DNA from: Teichococcus wenyumeiae
GTDB lineage: Bacteria > Pseudomonadota > Alphaproteobacteria > Acetobacterales > Acetobacteraceae
Direction: 5' to 3'
DNA length: 64,000 nucleotides
Assembly: GCF_003696345.1 (NCBI RefSeq)
Contig: NZ_RFLX01000021.1
Coordinates: 1 to 64,000 of the forward strand
In this document: positions 26,871 to 35,336 of the stretch, one piece after another
Layout: the number at the start of each line of letters is the position of its first letter
Numbering within the stretch: position 1 is the first letter of the stretch
The notes under the pieces: model-generated
The model's input: only the letters and a program-made list of their open reading frames with translations
The model's database searches: none
What the model was told of the DNA's origin: nothing
Position numbers and translations under genes: made by a program

Positions 26871-29015
26871 CTATTCCGTGCTGGCAGCGAGGTTGTCGGG
26901 CGTGAAGGGCATGGCGCGCGGGCGGATGCCGAGTGCCGCATGGATGCCGCCCGCGATGGCCGCGATGGTGGGGCCGAGCGAAGCCTCGCCCGCGCCCAGC
27001 GGCGGCTCCTCCGGCCGCGCCAGCAGGCGGAGATCGACAGCGGGCACTTCGGAAAAGCGCAGGATGGGATAAGCGTCCCAGCCCTGGCTGGTGACGTTGA
27101 AGCGGTCGAAGCGCACCGCTTCCTTCAGCGCGATGGAGGTGGCCTGGATGGCGCCGCCCTCCAGCTGATTGGCCGCGCCATCGGGGTTGATCACCTCGCC
27201 GATATCGGCGGCGATCCAGAGGCGGCGGCAGCGCACCACCTCCGTGGCCTCCACCTCGGCCGCCACGGCGCACCAGCCGCCGGTGCCCTTGTAGCGCGCC
27301 ATGGCGATGCCGGTGCCGATCCCTTCCCCCGCCGCGGGGCGCGGCCAGCCGCACATGCGCGCTACTTCCTCCAGCACCGCGCGGGCACGCGGGTCATGGT
27401 CGAGATGGCGCAGGCGGAAAGCCACGGCATCCTGGCCGCTACGTTCCGCCAGCTCGTCCATGACGGATTCGATGGCCCAGACATTCAGCAGCCCGCCCAG
27501 CGCGCGCAGGGCGGAGCTGCGGAGCGGCATCTCCAGCAGCCGGTGCATGCGGACATCCAGCGACGGCACCTGATAGCCGGGCACAGCATTGCGCTGGCCC
27601 CCGCCGCCCGCCGCCAGCGGCGCGTCGATGGCCACGGGATGCGTAAAGGGCGGGTCGAGATAGGCCGCCGCCAGCAGCGTCGGGTCCTTGGCGCGGCCGG
27701 GGCGGGAGGAATGGCCGTTGCCCCGCAGCACCGTGCGCCAGCGGCAAAGCCGGCCCTTCGCATCCACCGCCGCCTCGATCTCCGCCATGCCGGCGGGGGA
27801 GAGCGGGCCCCAGGCCAGTTCCTCGGCACGGCTCCAGAGGGCGCGCACCGGGCGGCCGGGATGCGCGCGGGCGCAGAGGGCGGCATCCAGCGCCACGTCG
27901 TCGGCGCCGTTATGGCCGTAGCAGCCGGCGGCTTCCACATGGTGCAGGACGATCCATTCCGGCGGCAGGCCCAGCACGGTCGAGAGATCGGCACGGAGGT
28001 TGTAGATGCCCTGGCTGTGGGTCCAGACCTCGAGCGCATCCTCCCGCCACAGCGCCACGGCACAGCAGGTGCCGATGGAACCATGCGCGAGGAAGGGGCG
28101 CGTGAAGCGGGCGGCGACGCTATGGGCGGCGGGCGGCGCCGGCTCCCCACGCTCCGCGACGATGCTCTCTTCCGCCGGGGCTGACAGCAGCCAAGCCGCG
28201 AGATTGTTTTCCTCCGGCAGGCTTTCGCGCAGGTCCCAATCCGCCTGCGCGGCAAGGCGGGTGGCGGCGGCCTCCGCGGCCCATTCCTCGCTGGCGATGG
28301 CGGCCAGGAAGCCGCCGTCGCGCAGCAGGCAGGCATCGCCCGGCAGCGGCCCTTCGCGCAGCGCCCGCAGGCGGGCGGCACGGGCAGGCGGGCGGATCAT
28401 CCGCGCATGGAGCATGTCCGGCCAGCGCAGGTCGTGCAGGTAGCGGGGTTGGCCGAAGACCTTCTCCGGCAGGTCCAGCCGCGGCACCGGGCTCCCGGCG
28501 AGGTGCCGCGCCGCTGATGCCTTGGGCGCCACGTCGCCGCGCGCTTCCACCTCCAGCAGGTCAGTGCCGGCCTCCGCCCAGTAGGTTCCGGCAACGCTGC
28601 CATCCGGCGCCAGGAAGGTGCCATCCACCACGCGCAGCACCGCCGCCTCCACCCCGGCACGATGGGCCGCGAGGCTGAGATGGATGGCGCGTGCCTCGGC
28701 ACAGGCATGGCGGATGGCGGTGCCACTTTCCTGCACCGAGAGGCTGCCGGAGGTCACGCCCTCATTGGGGCTGCCGAGGGTGGAGGCGGCAACAACATGC
28801 ACGCGGTGCAACGCCACATCCAGCTCATCCGCCGCGATCTGCGCCAGGGCGGTGAGGATGCCCTGGCCGATCTCCACCTTGCCCGGGGTAAGAGTGACGC
28901 TGCCGTCAGTGGAAAAGCGCAACCAGCGGCAGAGGCGCGGCTCCGCCCGCAGGCTTCCGGGCAGGTTCGGCGCATTGCCGCTCTGCCCCATGGCGAAGCC
29001 GAAGGCCAGGTTCAT
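26871..29015 (-). CDS. Molybdopterin-binding hydroxylase large subunit, IorB/NicB-like
   Basis: 714 residues. The N-terminus begins with the cofactor-binding block (VTLTPGKVEIGQGILTALAQ), then a hammerhead domain near YLHDLRWPDMLHARMIRPP, the arrangement of isoquinoline 1-oxidoreductase and nicotinate dehydrogenase large subunits rather than of xanthine dehydrogenase. The catalytic glutamate is in GAGEASLGPT near the C-terminus. The enzyme would hydroxylate an N-heteroaromatic or aldehyde substrate with water as oxygen donor. The cytochrome domains found at the end of NicB are absent. GAAGGAG precedes the ATG, which overlaps the small-subunit stop by four bases. Confidence 0.88.
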   Translation of the reverse strand: MNLAFGFAMGQSGNAPNLPGSLRAEPRLCRWLRFSTDGSVTLTPGKVEIGQGILTALAQIAADELDVALHRVHVVAASTLGSPNEGVTSGSLSVQESGTAIRHACAEARAIHLSLAAHRAGVEAAVLRVVDGTFLAPDGSVAGTYWAEAGTDLLEVEARGDVAPKASAARHLAGSPVPRLDLPEKVFGQPRYLHDLRWPDMLHARMIRPPARAARLRALREGPLPGDACLLRDGGFLAAIASEEWAAEAAATRLAAQADWDLRESLPEENNLAAWLLSAPAEESIVAERGEPAPPAAHSVAARFTRPFLAHGSIGTCCAVALWREDALEVWTHSQGIYNLRADLSTVLGLPPEWIVLHHVEAAGCYGHNGADDVALDAALCARAHPGRPVRALWSRAEELAWGPLSPAGMAEIEAAVDAKGRLCRWRTVLRGNGHSSRPGRAKDPTLLAAAYLDPPFTHPVAIDAPLAAGGGGQRNAVPGYQVPSLDVRMHRLLEMPLRSSALRALGGLLNVWAIESVMDELAERSGQDAVAFRLRHLDHDPRARAVLEEVARMCGWPRPAAGEGIGTGIAMARYKGTGGWCAVAAEVEATEVVRCRRLWIAADIGEVINPDGAANQLEGGAIQATSIALKEAVRFDRFNVTSQGWDAYPILRFSEVPAVDLRLLARPEEPPLGAGEASLGPTIAAIAGGIHAALGIRPRAMPFTPDNLAASTE

Positions 29016-29476
29016 GCCCGCATCTCCTTCGCGGCACAAAGCACCGCGCGGATCATGCGGTTCTGCGCGCCACAGCGGCAGAGATGCGGCTCCAGCGCCG
29101 CGCGCACCGCCGCTTCATCCGGGGCCGGGTTCCGCCGCAGCAGGGCGGCGGCGCTGACCAGGATGCCGGACAGGCACCAGCCGCATTGCCCCGCCTGTTC
29201 CATCAGGAAAGCAGCCTGCAACGGGTGGGGCCCAGCAGGGGTGCCGAGACCTTCCACGGTGCCCACCTGCCGCCCCTGCGCCGCCTCCGCTGGCAGGGCG
29301 CAGGAGGGCTGCGGCTGGCCGTCCAGCGTCACGTAGCAGGCACCGCAGGCCTCGGCGCCGCAGCCGAAGCGCGGGCCGCTCAGGCCGAGCGGACCACGCA
29401 GCGCCTGCAGCAGCGTCATGCCCTCCGGCGCCTCCAGCGCGGCAGTGGCGCCATTGAGGGTGAAGGCGAGCCGCAC
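29012..29476 (-). CDS. 2Fe-2S subunit of molybdenum hydroxylase, IorA/NicA-like
   Basis: 154 residues with two iron-sulfur clusters. The plant-ferredoxin-like site is FGCGAEACGACYV with its fourth cysteine in QPSCALP. The second, helical site is QCGWCLSGI and HLCRCG. It passes electrons from the molybdenum centre of the adjacent large subunit to an acceptor. No flavin subunit gene is present, as in IorAB and NicAB. Translation starts at GTG 29476, which directly follows the stop codon of the Bug gene. Confidence 0.93.
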   Translation of the reverse strand: MRLAFTLNGATAALEAPEGMTLLQALRGPLGLSGPRFGCGAEACGACYVTLDGQPQPSCALPAEAAQGRQVGTVEGLGTPAGPHPLQAAFLMEQAGQCGWCLSGILVSAAALLRRNPAPDEAAVRAALEPHLCRCGAQNRMIRAVLCAAKEMRA

Positions 29477-30454
29477 CTATTCCACCGTGATTCGCGCCAT
29501 GCGGACATAGTCCCGCTGGGTCTCGACATCCTTGCGCAGGAAGGCATCGAATTCCGCGACGGACATGGGCATGGGCTGCGCGCCCTGGCTGGCCATGGCC
29601 GCCTTGGTCTGGGCACGGGCCAGCCAGCCGTTGGTCACGGCATTGAGCCTTTCCACGATCGGGCGCGGTGTCTGCGCCGGCACCATCAGGCCGAGCCAGA
29701 TGGAGGCCTCATAGCCGGGCAGGCCGGATTCCGCGACGGTGGGCAGGTCCGGCATCAGCGGGACCCGCTGCGGCCCGGTGGTGGCGAGCGCCCTGGCGCG
29801 GCCGGCGGCGACATGCGGCTGCATGGTCGGGATGGCGTCGAACATCACCGGCACGGTGCCGGAGATCAACGCCGTCCGCGCCTCGCCGGAGGAGCGGAAG
29901 GGCACATGCTGCACCTCGATGCCCGCCATGGCGCGGAAGACCTCGCCCGCGATGTGGTAGGGCGTGCCGGGGCCGGAGGAGGCGTAATCGATCCGGCCCG
30001 GTTCCGCCTTGGCCTTCGCGATCAGTTCCGCCGTGCTGCTGACGCCGAGGGAAGGGTGCACCACCAGCACGTGATGCGCCACATTGACGGCCGCCGCCGC
30101 CGCGAGGTCCCGCATCAGCACATAAGGGCGGTTCGGCAGCAGCGTCTCATTCGCCGTATGCGTGTTGGACATCATCAGCAGGGTGTAGCCATCCGGGGCC
30201 GAGCGCGCGGCGGCTTCGGTGCCGATGGTGGCGCCGGCACCGGGGCGGTTCTCCACCACGAAGGCCTGGCCGAACTCCTGTGTCAGCGCCTCCGCCACGT
30301 TGCGCGCGGCGATATCGGCCGAGCCGCCGGCCCCGAAGGGCACGATGATCCGCACGGCACGGCTCGGCCAGGCGGCCTCCTGCGCCAGGGCCGGGGCGGC
30401 CAGCCCGCCGGCCGCGAGAAGACCGAAGCCACGGCGCGTGATGCTGATGGGCAT
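29477..30454 (-). CDS. Bug/TctC family substrate-binding protein
   Basis: 325 residues; Tat-like start ITRRGFGLLAAGGLAAPALA. Family blocks are AVRIIVPFGAGGSADIAARN, VENRPGAGATIGTEAAA and SAPDGYTLLM. It is the second of two Bug genes in the hydroxylase operon, 11 bp downstream of the first, and its stop codon abuts the GTG of the 2Fe-2S subunit. The likely ligand is the substrate of the hydroxylase (an N-heteroaromatic or aromatic acid), inferred from context. Confidence 0.9.
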   Translation of the reverse strand: MPISITRRGFGLLAAGGLAAPALAQEAAWPSRAVRIIVPFGAGGSADIAARNVAEALTQEFGQAFVVENRPGAGATIGTEAAARSAPDGYTLLMMSNTHTANETLLPNRPYVLMRDLAAAAAVNVAHHVLVVHPSLGVSSTAELIAKAKAEPGRIDYASSGPGTPYHIAGEVFRAMAGIEVQHVPFRSSGEARTALISGTVPVMFDAIPTMQPHVAAGRARALATTGPQRVPLMPDLPTVAESGLPGYEASIWLGLMVPAQTPRPIVERLNAVTNGWLARAQTKAAMASQGAQPMPMSVAEFDAFLRKDVETQRDYVRMARITVE

Positions 30455-30465
30455 GCTGTCTTCCT

Positions 30466-31443
30466 TCAATCGACTTTGCCGATGCGCTGCACGGCGCGGA
30501 TCAGGCGGGCACTGTCCTGCTGGAAGAACCGGTCGAATTCGGCGCCTTCCTGGTAGGCGATGGGGCTGCCGGCGGTATCCAGCGCGCGGCGCAGGCCCTC
30601 GTCGCTCTCGCAGATCTGGCGCAGCGCCTGCCGCAGGCGGTCCCGCACCGGGGCGGGCGTGGCGGCGGGCAGGAAGACGGCGGTCCAGATGTAGAATTCC
30701 ACCTCGGGATGACCAAGCTCGATGAAGGTCGGCACATCCTCGAAGCCCGGCAGCCGTTCCCGCCCCCAACTGGCCAGGGCACGGAGGCGGCCTTCCTTCA
30801 CATGCGCCAGCGCCGGGCCGGGGCCGGAGGCGAGGGTGTGCAGGGTGCCGGACAGCAACGCCGTCAGGGCCGGGCCGCCGCCCTGGTAGGGCACATGCAG
30901 CATGTCGATGCCGGCGGAGCCGGTGAACATCGCCATGGCGACATGCAGCGTGGAATAATTGCCGGCGGAGCCGAAAGTGATGGCGCCGGGCCGCTTCTTC
31001 GCATCCGCCACCAGTTCCTCGATGGAGCGCCAGGGGGCATTGGCGGCGACAAGAAAGACGGTGGGGTCGGCGGTGATGCGCGCGACCGGCGCGAACTGCT
31101 CGATCGTATAGGCGGGCGTGCGGTTCTGGATGCGCTCGCTCTCGGGCAGCACCGCGTGCGAGGAGAGCGCCATCAGCGCCGTGTAACCATCCGGGGCCGC
31201 GCGAGCCACGCTGGAGGTACCGAGGATGCCGCCGGCACCAGAACGGTTCACCACCGGCACCGCCTGCCCGAACACCCGCTCCAGCGCCGCCGCCACGGGG
31301 CGGGCGGTGACATCCGCTTGGCCGCCGGGCGGGAAGGGGACAATCATCTGCACAGAGCGGCTGGGCCAGGCCTCCTGCGCCCCCGCCGCCTGGGGCAGGC
31401 CCGCGGCAGCAAGTGCCATCATCACGTCGCGTCGAGAAAGCAC
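30466..31443 (-). CDS. Bug/TctC family substrate-binding protein
   Basis: 325 residues. The N-terminus LSRRDVMMALAAAGLPQAAG carries a twin arginine. Blocks are SVQMIVPFPPGGQADVTARP, VNRSGAGGILGTSSVARA and APDGYTALMA. It lies between the FAH-family hydrolase gene (123 bp upstream, with a perfect palindrome in the gap) and a second Bug gene. Its sequence is distinct from the neighbour, so the two are not a recent duplication and may bind different ligands. Confidence 0.9.
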   Translation of the reverse strand: MLSRRDVMMALAAAGLPQAAGAQEAWPSRSVQMIVPFPPGGQADVTARPVAAALERVFGQAVPVVNRSGAGGILGTSSVARAAPDGYTALMALSSHAVLPESERIQNRTPAYTIEQFAPVARITADPTVFLVAANAPWRSIEELVADAKKRPGAITFGSAGNYSTLHVAMAMFTGSAGIDMLHVPYQGGGPALTALLSGTLHTLASGPGPALAHVKEGRLRALASWGRERLPGFEDVPTFIELGHPEVEFYIWTAVFLPAATPAPVRDRLRQALRQICESDEGLRRALDTAGSPIAYQEGAEFDRFFQQDSARLIRAVQRIGKVD

Positions 31444-31541
31444 GACTGTTCTCCCGCGGGCGGCATTCGCCCCCGCCTTTCCTGGATTGTTTCCGGGGGC
31501 GGGCCGGTCTTTCGCCAGCCCTTGGCCCCCGCCTCCTCCAT

Positions 31542-31561
31542 GGCACGCCGCGCGGCGTGCC
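31542..31561. repeat. Perfect 20-bp GC palindrome after the FAH gene
   Basis: GGCACGCCGC followed by its exact complement GCGGCGTGCC, with no spacer, begins 5 bp after the hydrolase stop codon. It could be a transcription attenuator between the hydrolase and the binding-protein genes, a protein site, or an RNA-stability hairpin. Confidence 0.5.
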
Positions 31562-31566
31562 GCGCG

Positions 31567-32481
31567 TCAGGCAGCGCCGCGCAGCGCCACCGGGTCCGCC
31601 TTGCGGACGGTGTTGCGGATATGGCCGATGCCCTCGATGGCGCATTCCACCACATCGCCATCCCGCAGGAAGCGCGGCGGCTTGAAGCCGATGCCGACGC
31701 CTTCCGGCGTGCCCGTGGCGATCACGTCGCCCGGCAGCAACGCCATGCTGAGGGAGATGGTCTCGATCAGCGTCGGGATGTCGAAGATCAGATCGGCGGT
31801 GACCGCATCCTGGCGCTTCTCGCCATTGACGGTGCAGGTGACGCGCATGGCCTCCGCCTGCAGCTCATCGGCGGTGACGATCCATGGGCCCATGGGGCAG
31901 AAGCCATCGATGCCCTTGCCCAGCAGCCATTGCTTGTGCTTGCCCTGTAGGTCCCGCGCCGTGACGTCGTTCACCACGGTGTAGCCAAAGACATGCGCCA
32001 TGGCGGAGGATTTCGGGATGCAGCGGCCGCCGCGGCCGATGACCACCGCCAGCTCGGCCTCGTAATCCACCTCGGCATCCAGACCCGGCACCAGCGGGAT
32101 GTCGTCCCAGGGGCCGGAGATGGAGGTGAAGGGCTTGGTGAAGATGATCGGCGCCTTCGGAATGGCATCCGCCGCGCTGGTGGAGGAAGAATCGTAGCCG
32201 CTGCCAGCGAATTCCCTGGCATGGGCATGGTAGTTCTTGCCGACGCAGAAGATGTTGCGCGGCGGATTGGACAGCGGGGCGAGCAGGTCCGCCGGGTCCA
32301 GCGCTTCCCCGGCGCCAGCGGGCTCGGGCAGGGCCGCGCCGCCGGCCAGGGCGGCGATCAGGCCCGCCATGTCACCCGGCAGGCCGGGGGCGAGGTCCGC
32401 GACCGGCCAGTAGCGCTTCCCCGACTGGTCCACACGCACCAGGCAGGGAGCATCCCCCCGCTTGATCATCGCAAGCTTCAT
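31567..32481 (-). CDS. Fumarylacetoacetate hydrolase family protein
   Basis: 304 residues. The N-terminal domain is followed by the FAH core: NIFCVGKNYHAHAREF, KAPIIFTKPFTSISGPWDDI, and metal ligands in the DYEAELAVVIG and NDVTARDLQGKHKQW blocks, then GTPEGVGIGFKPPRFLRDGD. Members cleave C-C bonds or hydrate or decarboxylate ring-fission products in aromatic degradation, using Mg or Mn. First gene of the six-gene minus-strand unit and adjacent to a divergent GntR regulator. The exact reaction is unknown. Confidence 0.92.
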   Translation of the reverse strand: MKLAMIKRGDAPCLVRVDQSGKRYWPVADLAPGLPGDMAGLIAALAGGAALPEPAGAGEALDPADLLAPLSNPPRNIFCVGKNYHAHAREFAGSGYDSSSTSAADAIPKAPIIFTKPFTSISGPWDDIPLVPGLDAEVDYEAELAVVIGRGGRCIPKSSAMAHVFGYTVVNDVTARDLQGKHKQWLLGKGIDGFCPMGPWIVTADELQAEAMRVTCTVNGEKRQDAVTADLIFDIPTLIETISLSMALLPGDVIATGTPEGVGIGFKPPRFLRDGDVVECAIEGIGHIRNTVRKADPVALRGAA

Positions 32482-32495
32482 GCACCGTTTCCTAT

Positions 32496-32547
32496 ACCAA
32501 TTTGGCTTTATTATGAACCAATTCGCCTGTATGGTTCGCCAATTGGT
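32496..32547. promoter_or_regulatory. Three ACCAATT boxes in the divergent FAH/GntR promoter
   Basis: ACCAATT at 32496-32502 and 32517-32523 and its inverted form AATTGGT at 32541-32547 (within CCAATTGG) are spaced about two helical turns apart. They lie in an AT-rich 87-bp gap and are the best candidates for the GntR operator. Confidence 0.6.
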
Positions 32548-32568
32548 CCATTACGTCAAGGATATTCG

Positions 32569-33249
32569 GTGGCACAGGATGTTGCGGAACGCAGAGGGGC
32601 GATGGCGCTACGGAACCTGCTGGCCCGTGAACTGCGCGAGAACCGCTGGGCTATTGGCGAGAAGCTGCCCACGGAGCGGGAACTGGGACTGCGCTACGGC
32701 GTCGCGCGCAACACCGTGCGCCGCGCCCTGGAGGCCCTGGAGGCCGAGGGCCTGATTACCCGCCATGTCGGGCGCGGCACCTTCCGCAATGCTCCGCCTG
32801 GCGCGGCCCCGGCGGGGGAGGAGGAACTCAGCCCCTCCGATGTGGTGGAATGCCGGCTGATGTTGGAGCCGGAAATGATCTCCCTGGCGGTGGCCCGCGC
32901 CACCCAGGGCGACATCGCGCGGATGCTGGAATGCCTGCGCGGCACGGATGACGCGGCGGATCTGCCGGGCTTCGAGCAATGGGATGCCGCCTTGCACGAC
33001 GCCTTCGCGCTGGCCACCCATAACGGCGCCATCATCGCCATGTCGCGTTCTCTCGCGCGGGTGCGGGAGCGGACAGACTGGGGGCAACTCAAGGCGCGCG
33101 GGAACACGGCGGAACGGCGCGCCACCTTGCAGGCGCAGCATCATGCCATGGTGGAAGCGGTCCGGCAGCGTGATAGGATGGAAGCGCGGCGCGTGATGCG
33201 GGAACACATCCTCTTTGTCCAGGGCTACATGTTTGGCGATGAGGGTTGA
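32569..33249 (+). CDS. GntR family transcriptional regulator, FCD type
   Basis: 226 residues. The winged helix is GEKLPTERELGLRYGVARNT, VRRALEALEAEGLITRHVGR, then GTF at the wing. The FCD domain follows, with EPEMISLAVARATQGD, WDAALHDAFALATHN (metal histidine) and HHAMVEAVRQRDRMEARRVM. GTG 32569 is preferred because AAGGA lies seven bases upstream; ATG 32602 would clip the region before the first helix. Divergent from the FAH-Bug-hydroxylase operon, it probably represses it through the ACCAATT boxes until an aromatic or organic acid is present. Confidence 0.88.
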   Translation: MAQDVAERRGAMALRNLLARELRENRWAIGEKLPTERELGLRYGVARNTVRRALEALEAEGLITRHVGRGTFRNAPPGAAPAGEEELSPSDVVECRLMLEPEMISLAVARATQGDIARMLECLRGTDDAADLPGFEQWDAALHDAFALATHNGAIIAMSRSLARVRERTDWGQLKARGNTAERRATLQAQHHAMVEAVRQRDRMEARRVMREHILFVQGYMFGDEG

Positions 33250-33275
33250 TGCACGGGCAGGCTGCTGAGCCGCGC

Positions 33276-34226
33276 CTACTTCCTTGATGGCGGGGGAGCC
33301 GCCGCCTCCAGCAGGGGCCGCACGGAGGAGAGCTTCCGCATCACTTCGCCCAGATGCGCCCGCATGGCCGCCGAGGCTTCTTCCTGCCGCCCTGCTTCCA
33401 GCAGGTCCAGGATCGCCAGATGCTCCCGGGCCTGGCGGTAGAAGCGCTGGCGGTCGGTCAGGGAGCGATAGACCAGCAGGCGGCGCACGCGGTTCACCCG
33501 CTGCAGCGCTTCCAGCATGAAGGGATTGCCTGCGGCGCCGACAATGGCTTCGTGGTAGCGGACGCCGCGCTCGTAGAGCGCATCGGTGGAAGCGGTCTCG
33601 ATGCCGCCGGACAGCATGTTCTCCTCCACCGCGCGGCACTGCGCCGCCACGGCGGGGTCCAGCCGGTAGCCGGGCTCCAGCAGGCTGGCGGGTTCGATCG
33701 CGAGGCGGAGGCGGTAGGTCTGCTCCAGCGCATCCGGCGTGGTGAGGACGGAGGAGAAGCGCCAGCCATAGCCGGCGCGGCGTTCTGCCCAACCTTCGGC
33801 CGCGATGCGGTCGAGTAGCTGGTTGAGCTGCCCGCGCGTCACGCCATAGCGCTCCCGCAGCGCGGATTCCGACACCGTGTCCGGTAGCTGGCCCGACACG
33901 CGATCCTCGGCCATGGCGAAGTAAACGGCGTCCAGCCCCTCCGGCTGCCGGTGGCCCGCCAGCAGGGCGGCCGGCTGCTGCCCCTCCCTGGCCACGAAGA
34001 AGCCGCGGCGTGGCGCCGGCGTGACCACGCCATGGTCCGCCAGCACGCGCAGGGCCTGACCGATGGGGAAGCGCGACACGCCGAAGCGGTCGGCCAGGCG
34101 CTGTGCCGAGAGATGCGCCCCGGCGGGCAGGGCGCCGGCGCTGACATCCTCCGCCAGCGCCCGGACGATTTGCGAGACGGTGCTGGTCGGTGTCTCGGCC
34201 ATGCGGTGGGCAGTCTCCGGTTTCAT
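33276..34226 (-). CDS. FCD-type GntR regulator with two winged-helix domains
   Basis: 316 residues, about 70 longer than ordinary FCD regulators. The first winged helix (about 17-80) contains HLSAQRLADRFGVSRFPIGQ and ALRVLADHGVVTPAPRRGFF. A second winged-helix-like segment (about 102-155) contains RERYGVTRGQLNQLLDRIAA and AERRAGYGWRF. The FCD domain begins at YRLRLAIEPASL and includes RYHEAIVGAAGN. The gene is divergent from the Bug-Ldh-MBL-aconitase operon, 127 bp away, and probably controls it. The start could also be 34202. Confidence 0.85.
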   Translation of the reverse strand: MKPETAHRMAETPTSTVSQIVRALAEDVSAGALPAGAHLSAQRLADRFGVSRFPIGQALRVLADHGVVTPAPRRGFFVAREGQQPAALLAGHRQPEGLDAVYFAMAEDRVSGQLPDTVSESALRERYGVTRGQLNQLLDRIAAEGWAERRAGYGWRFSSVLTTPDALEQTYRLRLAIEPASLLEPGYRLDPAVAAQCRAVEENMLSGGIETASTDALYERGVRYHEAIVGAAGNPFMLEALQRVNRVRRLLVYRSLTDRQRFYRQAREHLAILDLLEAGRQEEASAAMRAHLGEVMRKLSSVRPLLEAAAPPPSRK

Positions 34227-34289
34227 GGCCCCGGTAAAGCATATCGGGACCGGCCCGCAATGCGGCCGGGCAGCGGGAGCCGCGATTCA

Positions 34290-34321
34290 GGATTGCATTT
34301 TTGTCGAGGAAGATGCAATCC
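34290..34321. promoter_or_regulatory. Inverted repeat in front of the Bug-Ldh-aconitase operon
   Basis: GGATTGCAT (34290-34298) and ATGCAATCC (34313-34321) are perfect 9-bp arms 14 bp apart, between the divergent regulator and Bug genes. It is a likely operator for the double-winged-helix regulator. Confidence 0.65.
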
Positions 34322-34353
34322 AAGGCAAAACACCAACCCGAGGAAGCCGCGCC

Positions 34354-35334
34354 ATGATCTCTCGCCGCCATCTGACCCTCAGCGCCGCCTTCGCTTTCGC
34401 CGGCAGCAAGGCATGGGCCCAGGGCGTGTACCCGGACCGCCCCGTGAAGGCCGTTGTCGGCTATCCGCCGGGCGGCGGCGTGGACATCGTGGCGCGCCTG
34501 CTGGGCGAACCCATGCGGGCCAAGCTGGGCCAGCCAGTGATCGTGGAGAACCGCCCGGGCGCGAGCGCGATGATCGGCGCCCAGGCCGTCGCGAAAGCGC
34601 CGGCGGATGGCTACACGATCCTTTTTGCCGCCGCTGGCGAGATCGCGGTCAATCCCTCCCTCTACAGCGACCGCATCACCTATGACGCCGCCAGGGAGCT
34701 GACGCCGGTCGCCCTGTGCGGCACGGTGCCCTGCGTCGTCGTGGTGCCGGTCTCGCTGCCGGTCCGGACGCCGGCGGAACTCATCGCCTATGCGCGCGCG
34801 AAGAAGGGCGAGCTGTCCTTCTCCTCCTCCGGAATCGGCAATCCGCAGCATCTGGCGGGCGAGTTGATGAATCACATGGCCGGCACGGATGTGCTGCACG
34901 TGCCTTACCGGGGCTCGGCGCCTGCCGTGACGGACGTGGCCAGCGGCCGGGTGACCATGAGCTTCAGCAGCCTCGGCGCCGCGCTGCCGCTGATCGAGAG
35001 CGGCAAGATCCGCGCCGTGGCCGTCACCTCCCGCGAGCGCATGCCGCAGCTGCCGGACGTGATGCCGCTGCGGGAGGCGCCGGGCCTGGAGAATTACGAG
35101 CTGATCAACTGGTTCGGCGCCTTCGCGCCCGGCGGCACGCCGGCCCCGGTGCTCGAGCGGCTGGCGGGCGCGGCGGATGCGGCGCTGGCGGACCCCACCC
35201 TGGCGGCGAAGCTGATGGAGCAGGGCATCATCCCGCGCCGCCTGGCGCCGGAGGCCTTCCGCACCTTCGTGCGCGAGGAGACGCAGAAATTCGCCGCCAT
35301 CATCCGTGATGCCCGGATCACCCCGGAGGGCTGA
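34354..35334 (+). CDS. Bug/TctC family substrate-binding protein
   Basis: 326 residues with a Tat-like start (ISRRHLTLSAAFAFAGSKAW) and AQ cleavage. Blocks are PVKAVVGYPPGGGVDIVARL, VENRPGASAMIGAQAVA and PADGYTILFA. First gene of a plus-strand operon; the next start codon lies two bases after its stop, preceded by GGAGGG inside this gene. It probably binds the hydroxy- or tricarboxylic acid broken down by the enzymes encoded next. Confidence 0.92.
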   Translation: MISRRHLTLSAAFAFAGSKAWAQGVYPDRPVKAVVGYPPGGGVDIVARLLGEPMRAKLGQPVIVENRPGASAMIGAQAVAKAPADGYTILFAAAGEIAVNPSLYSDRITYDAARELTPVALCGTVPCVVVVPVSLPVRTPAELIAYARAKKGELSFSSSGIGNPQHLAGELMNHMAGTDVLHVPYRGSAPAVTDVASGRVTMSFSSLGAALPLIESGKIRAVAVTSRERMPQLPDVMPLREAPGLENYELINWFGAFAPGGTPAPVLERLAGAADAALADPTLAAKLMEQGIIPRRLAPEAFRTFVREETQKFAAIIRDARITPEG

Positions 35335-35336
35335 GC

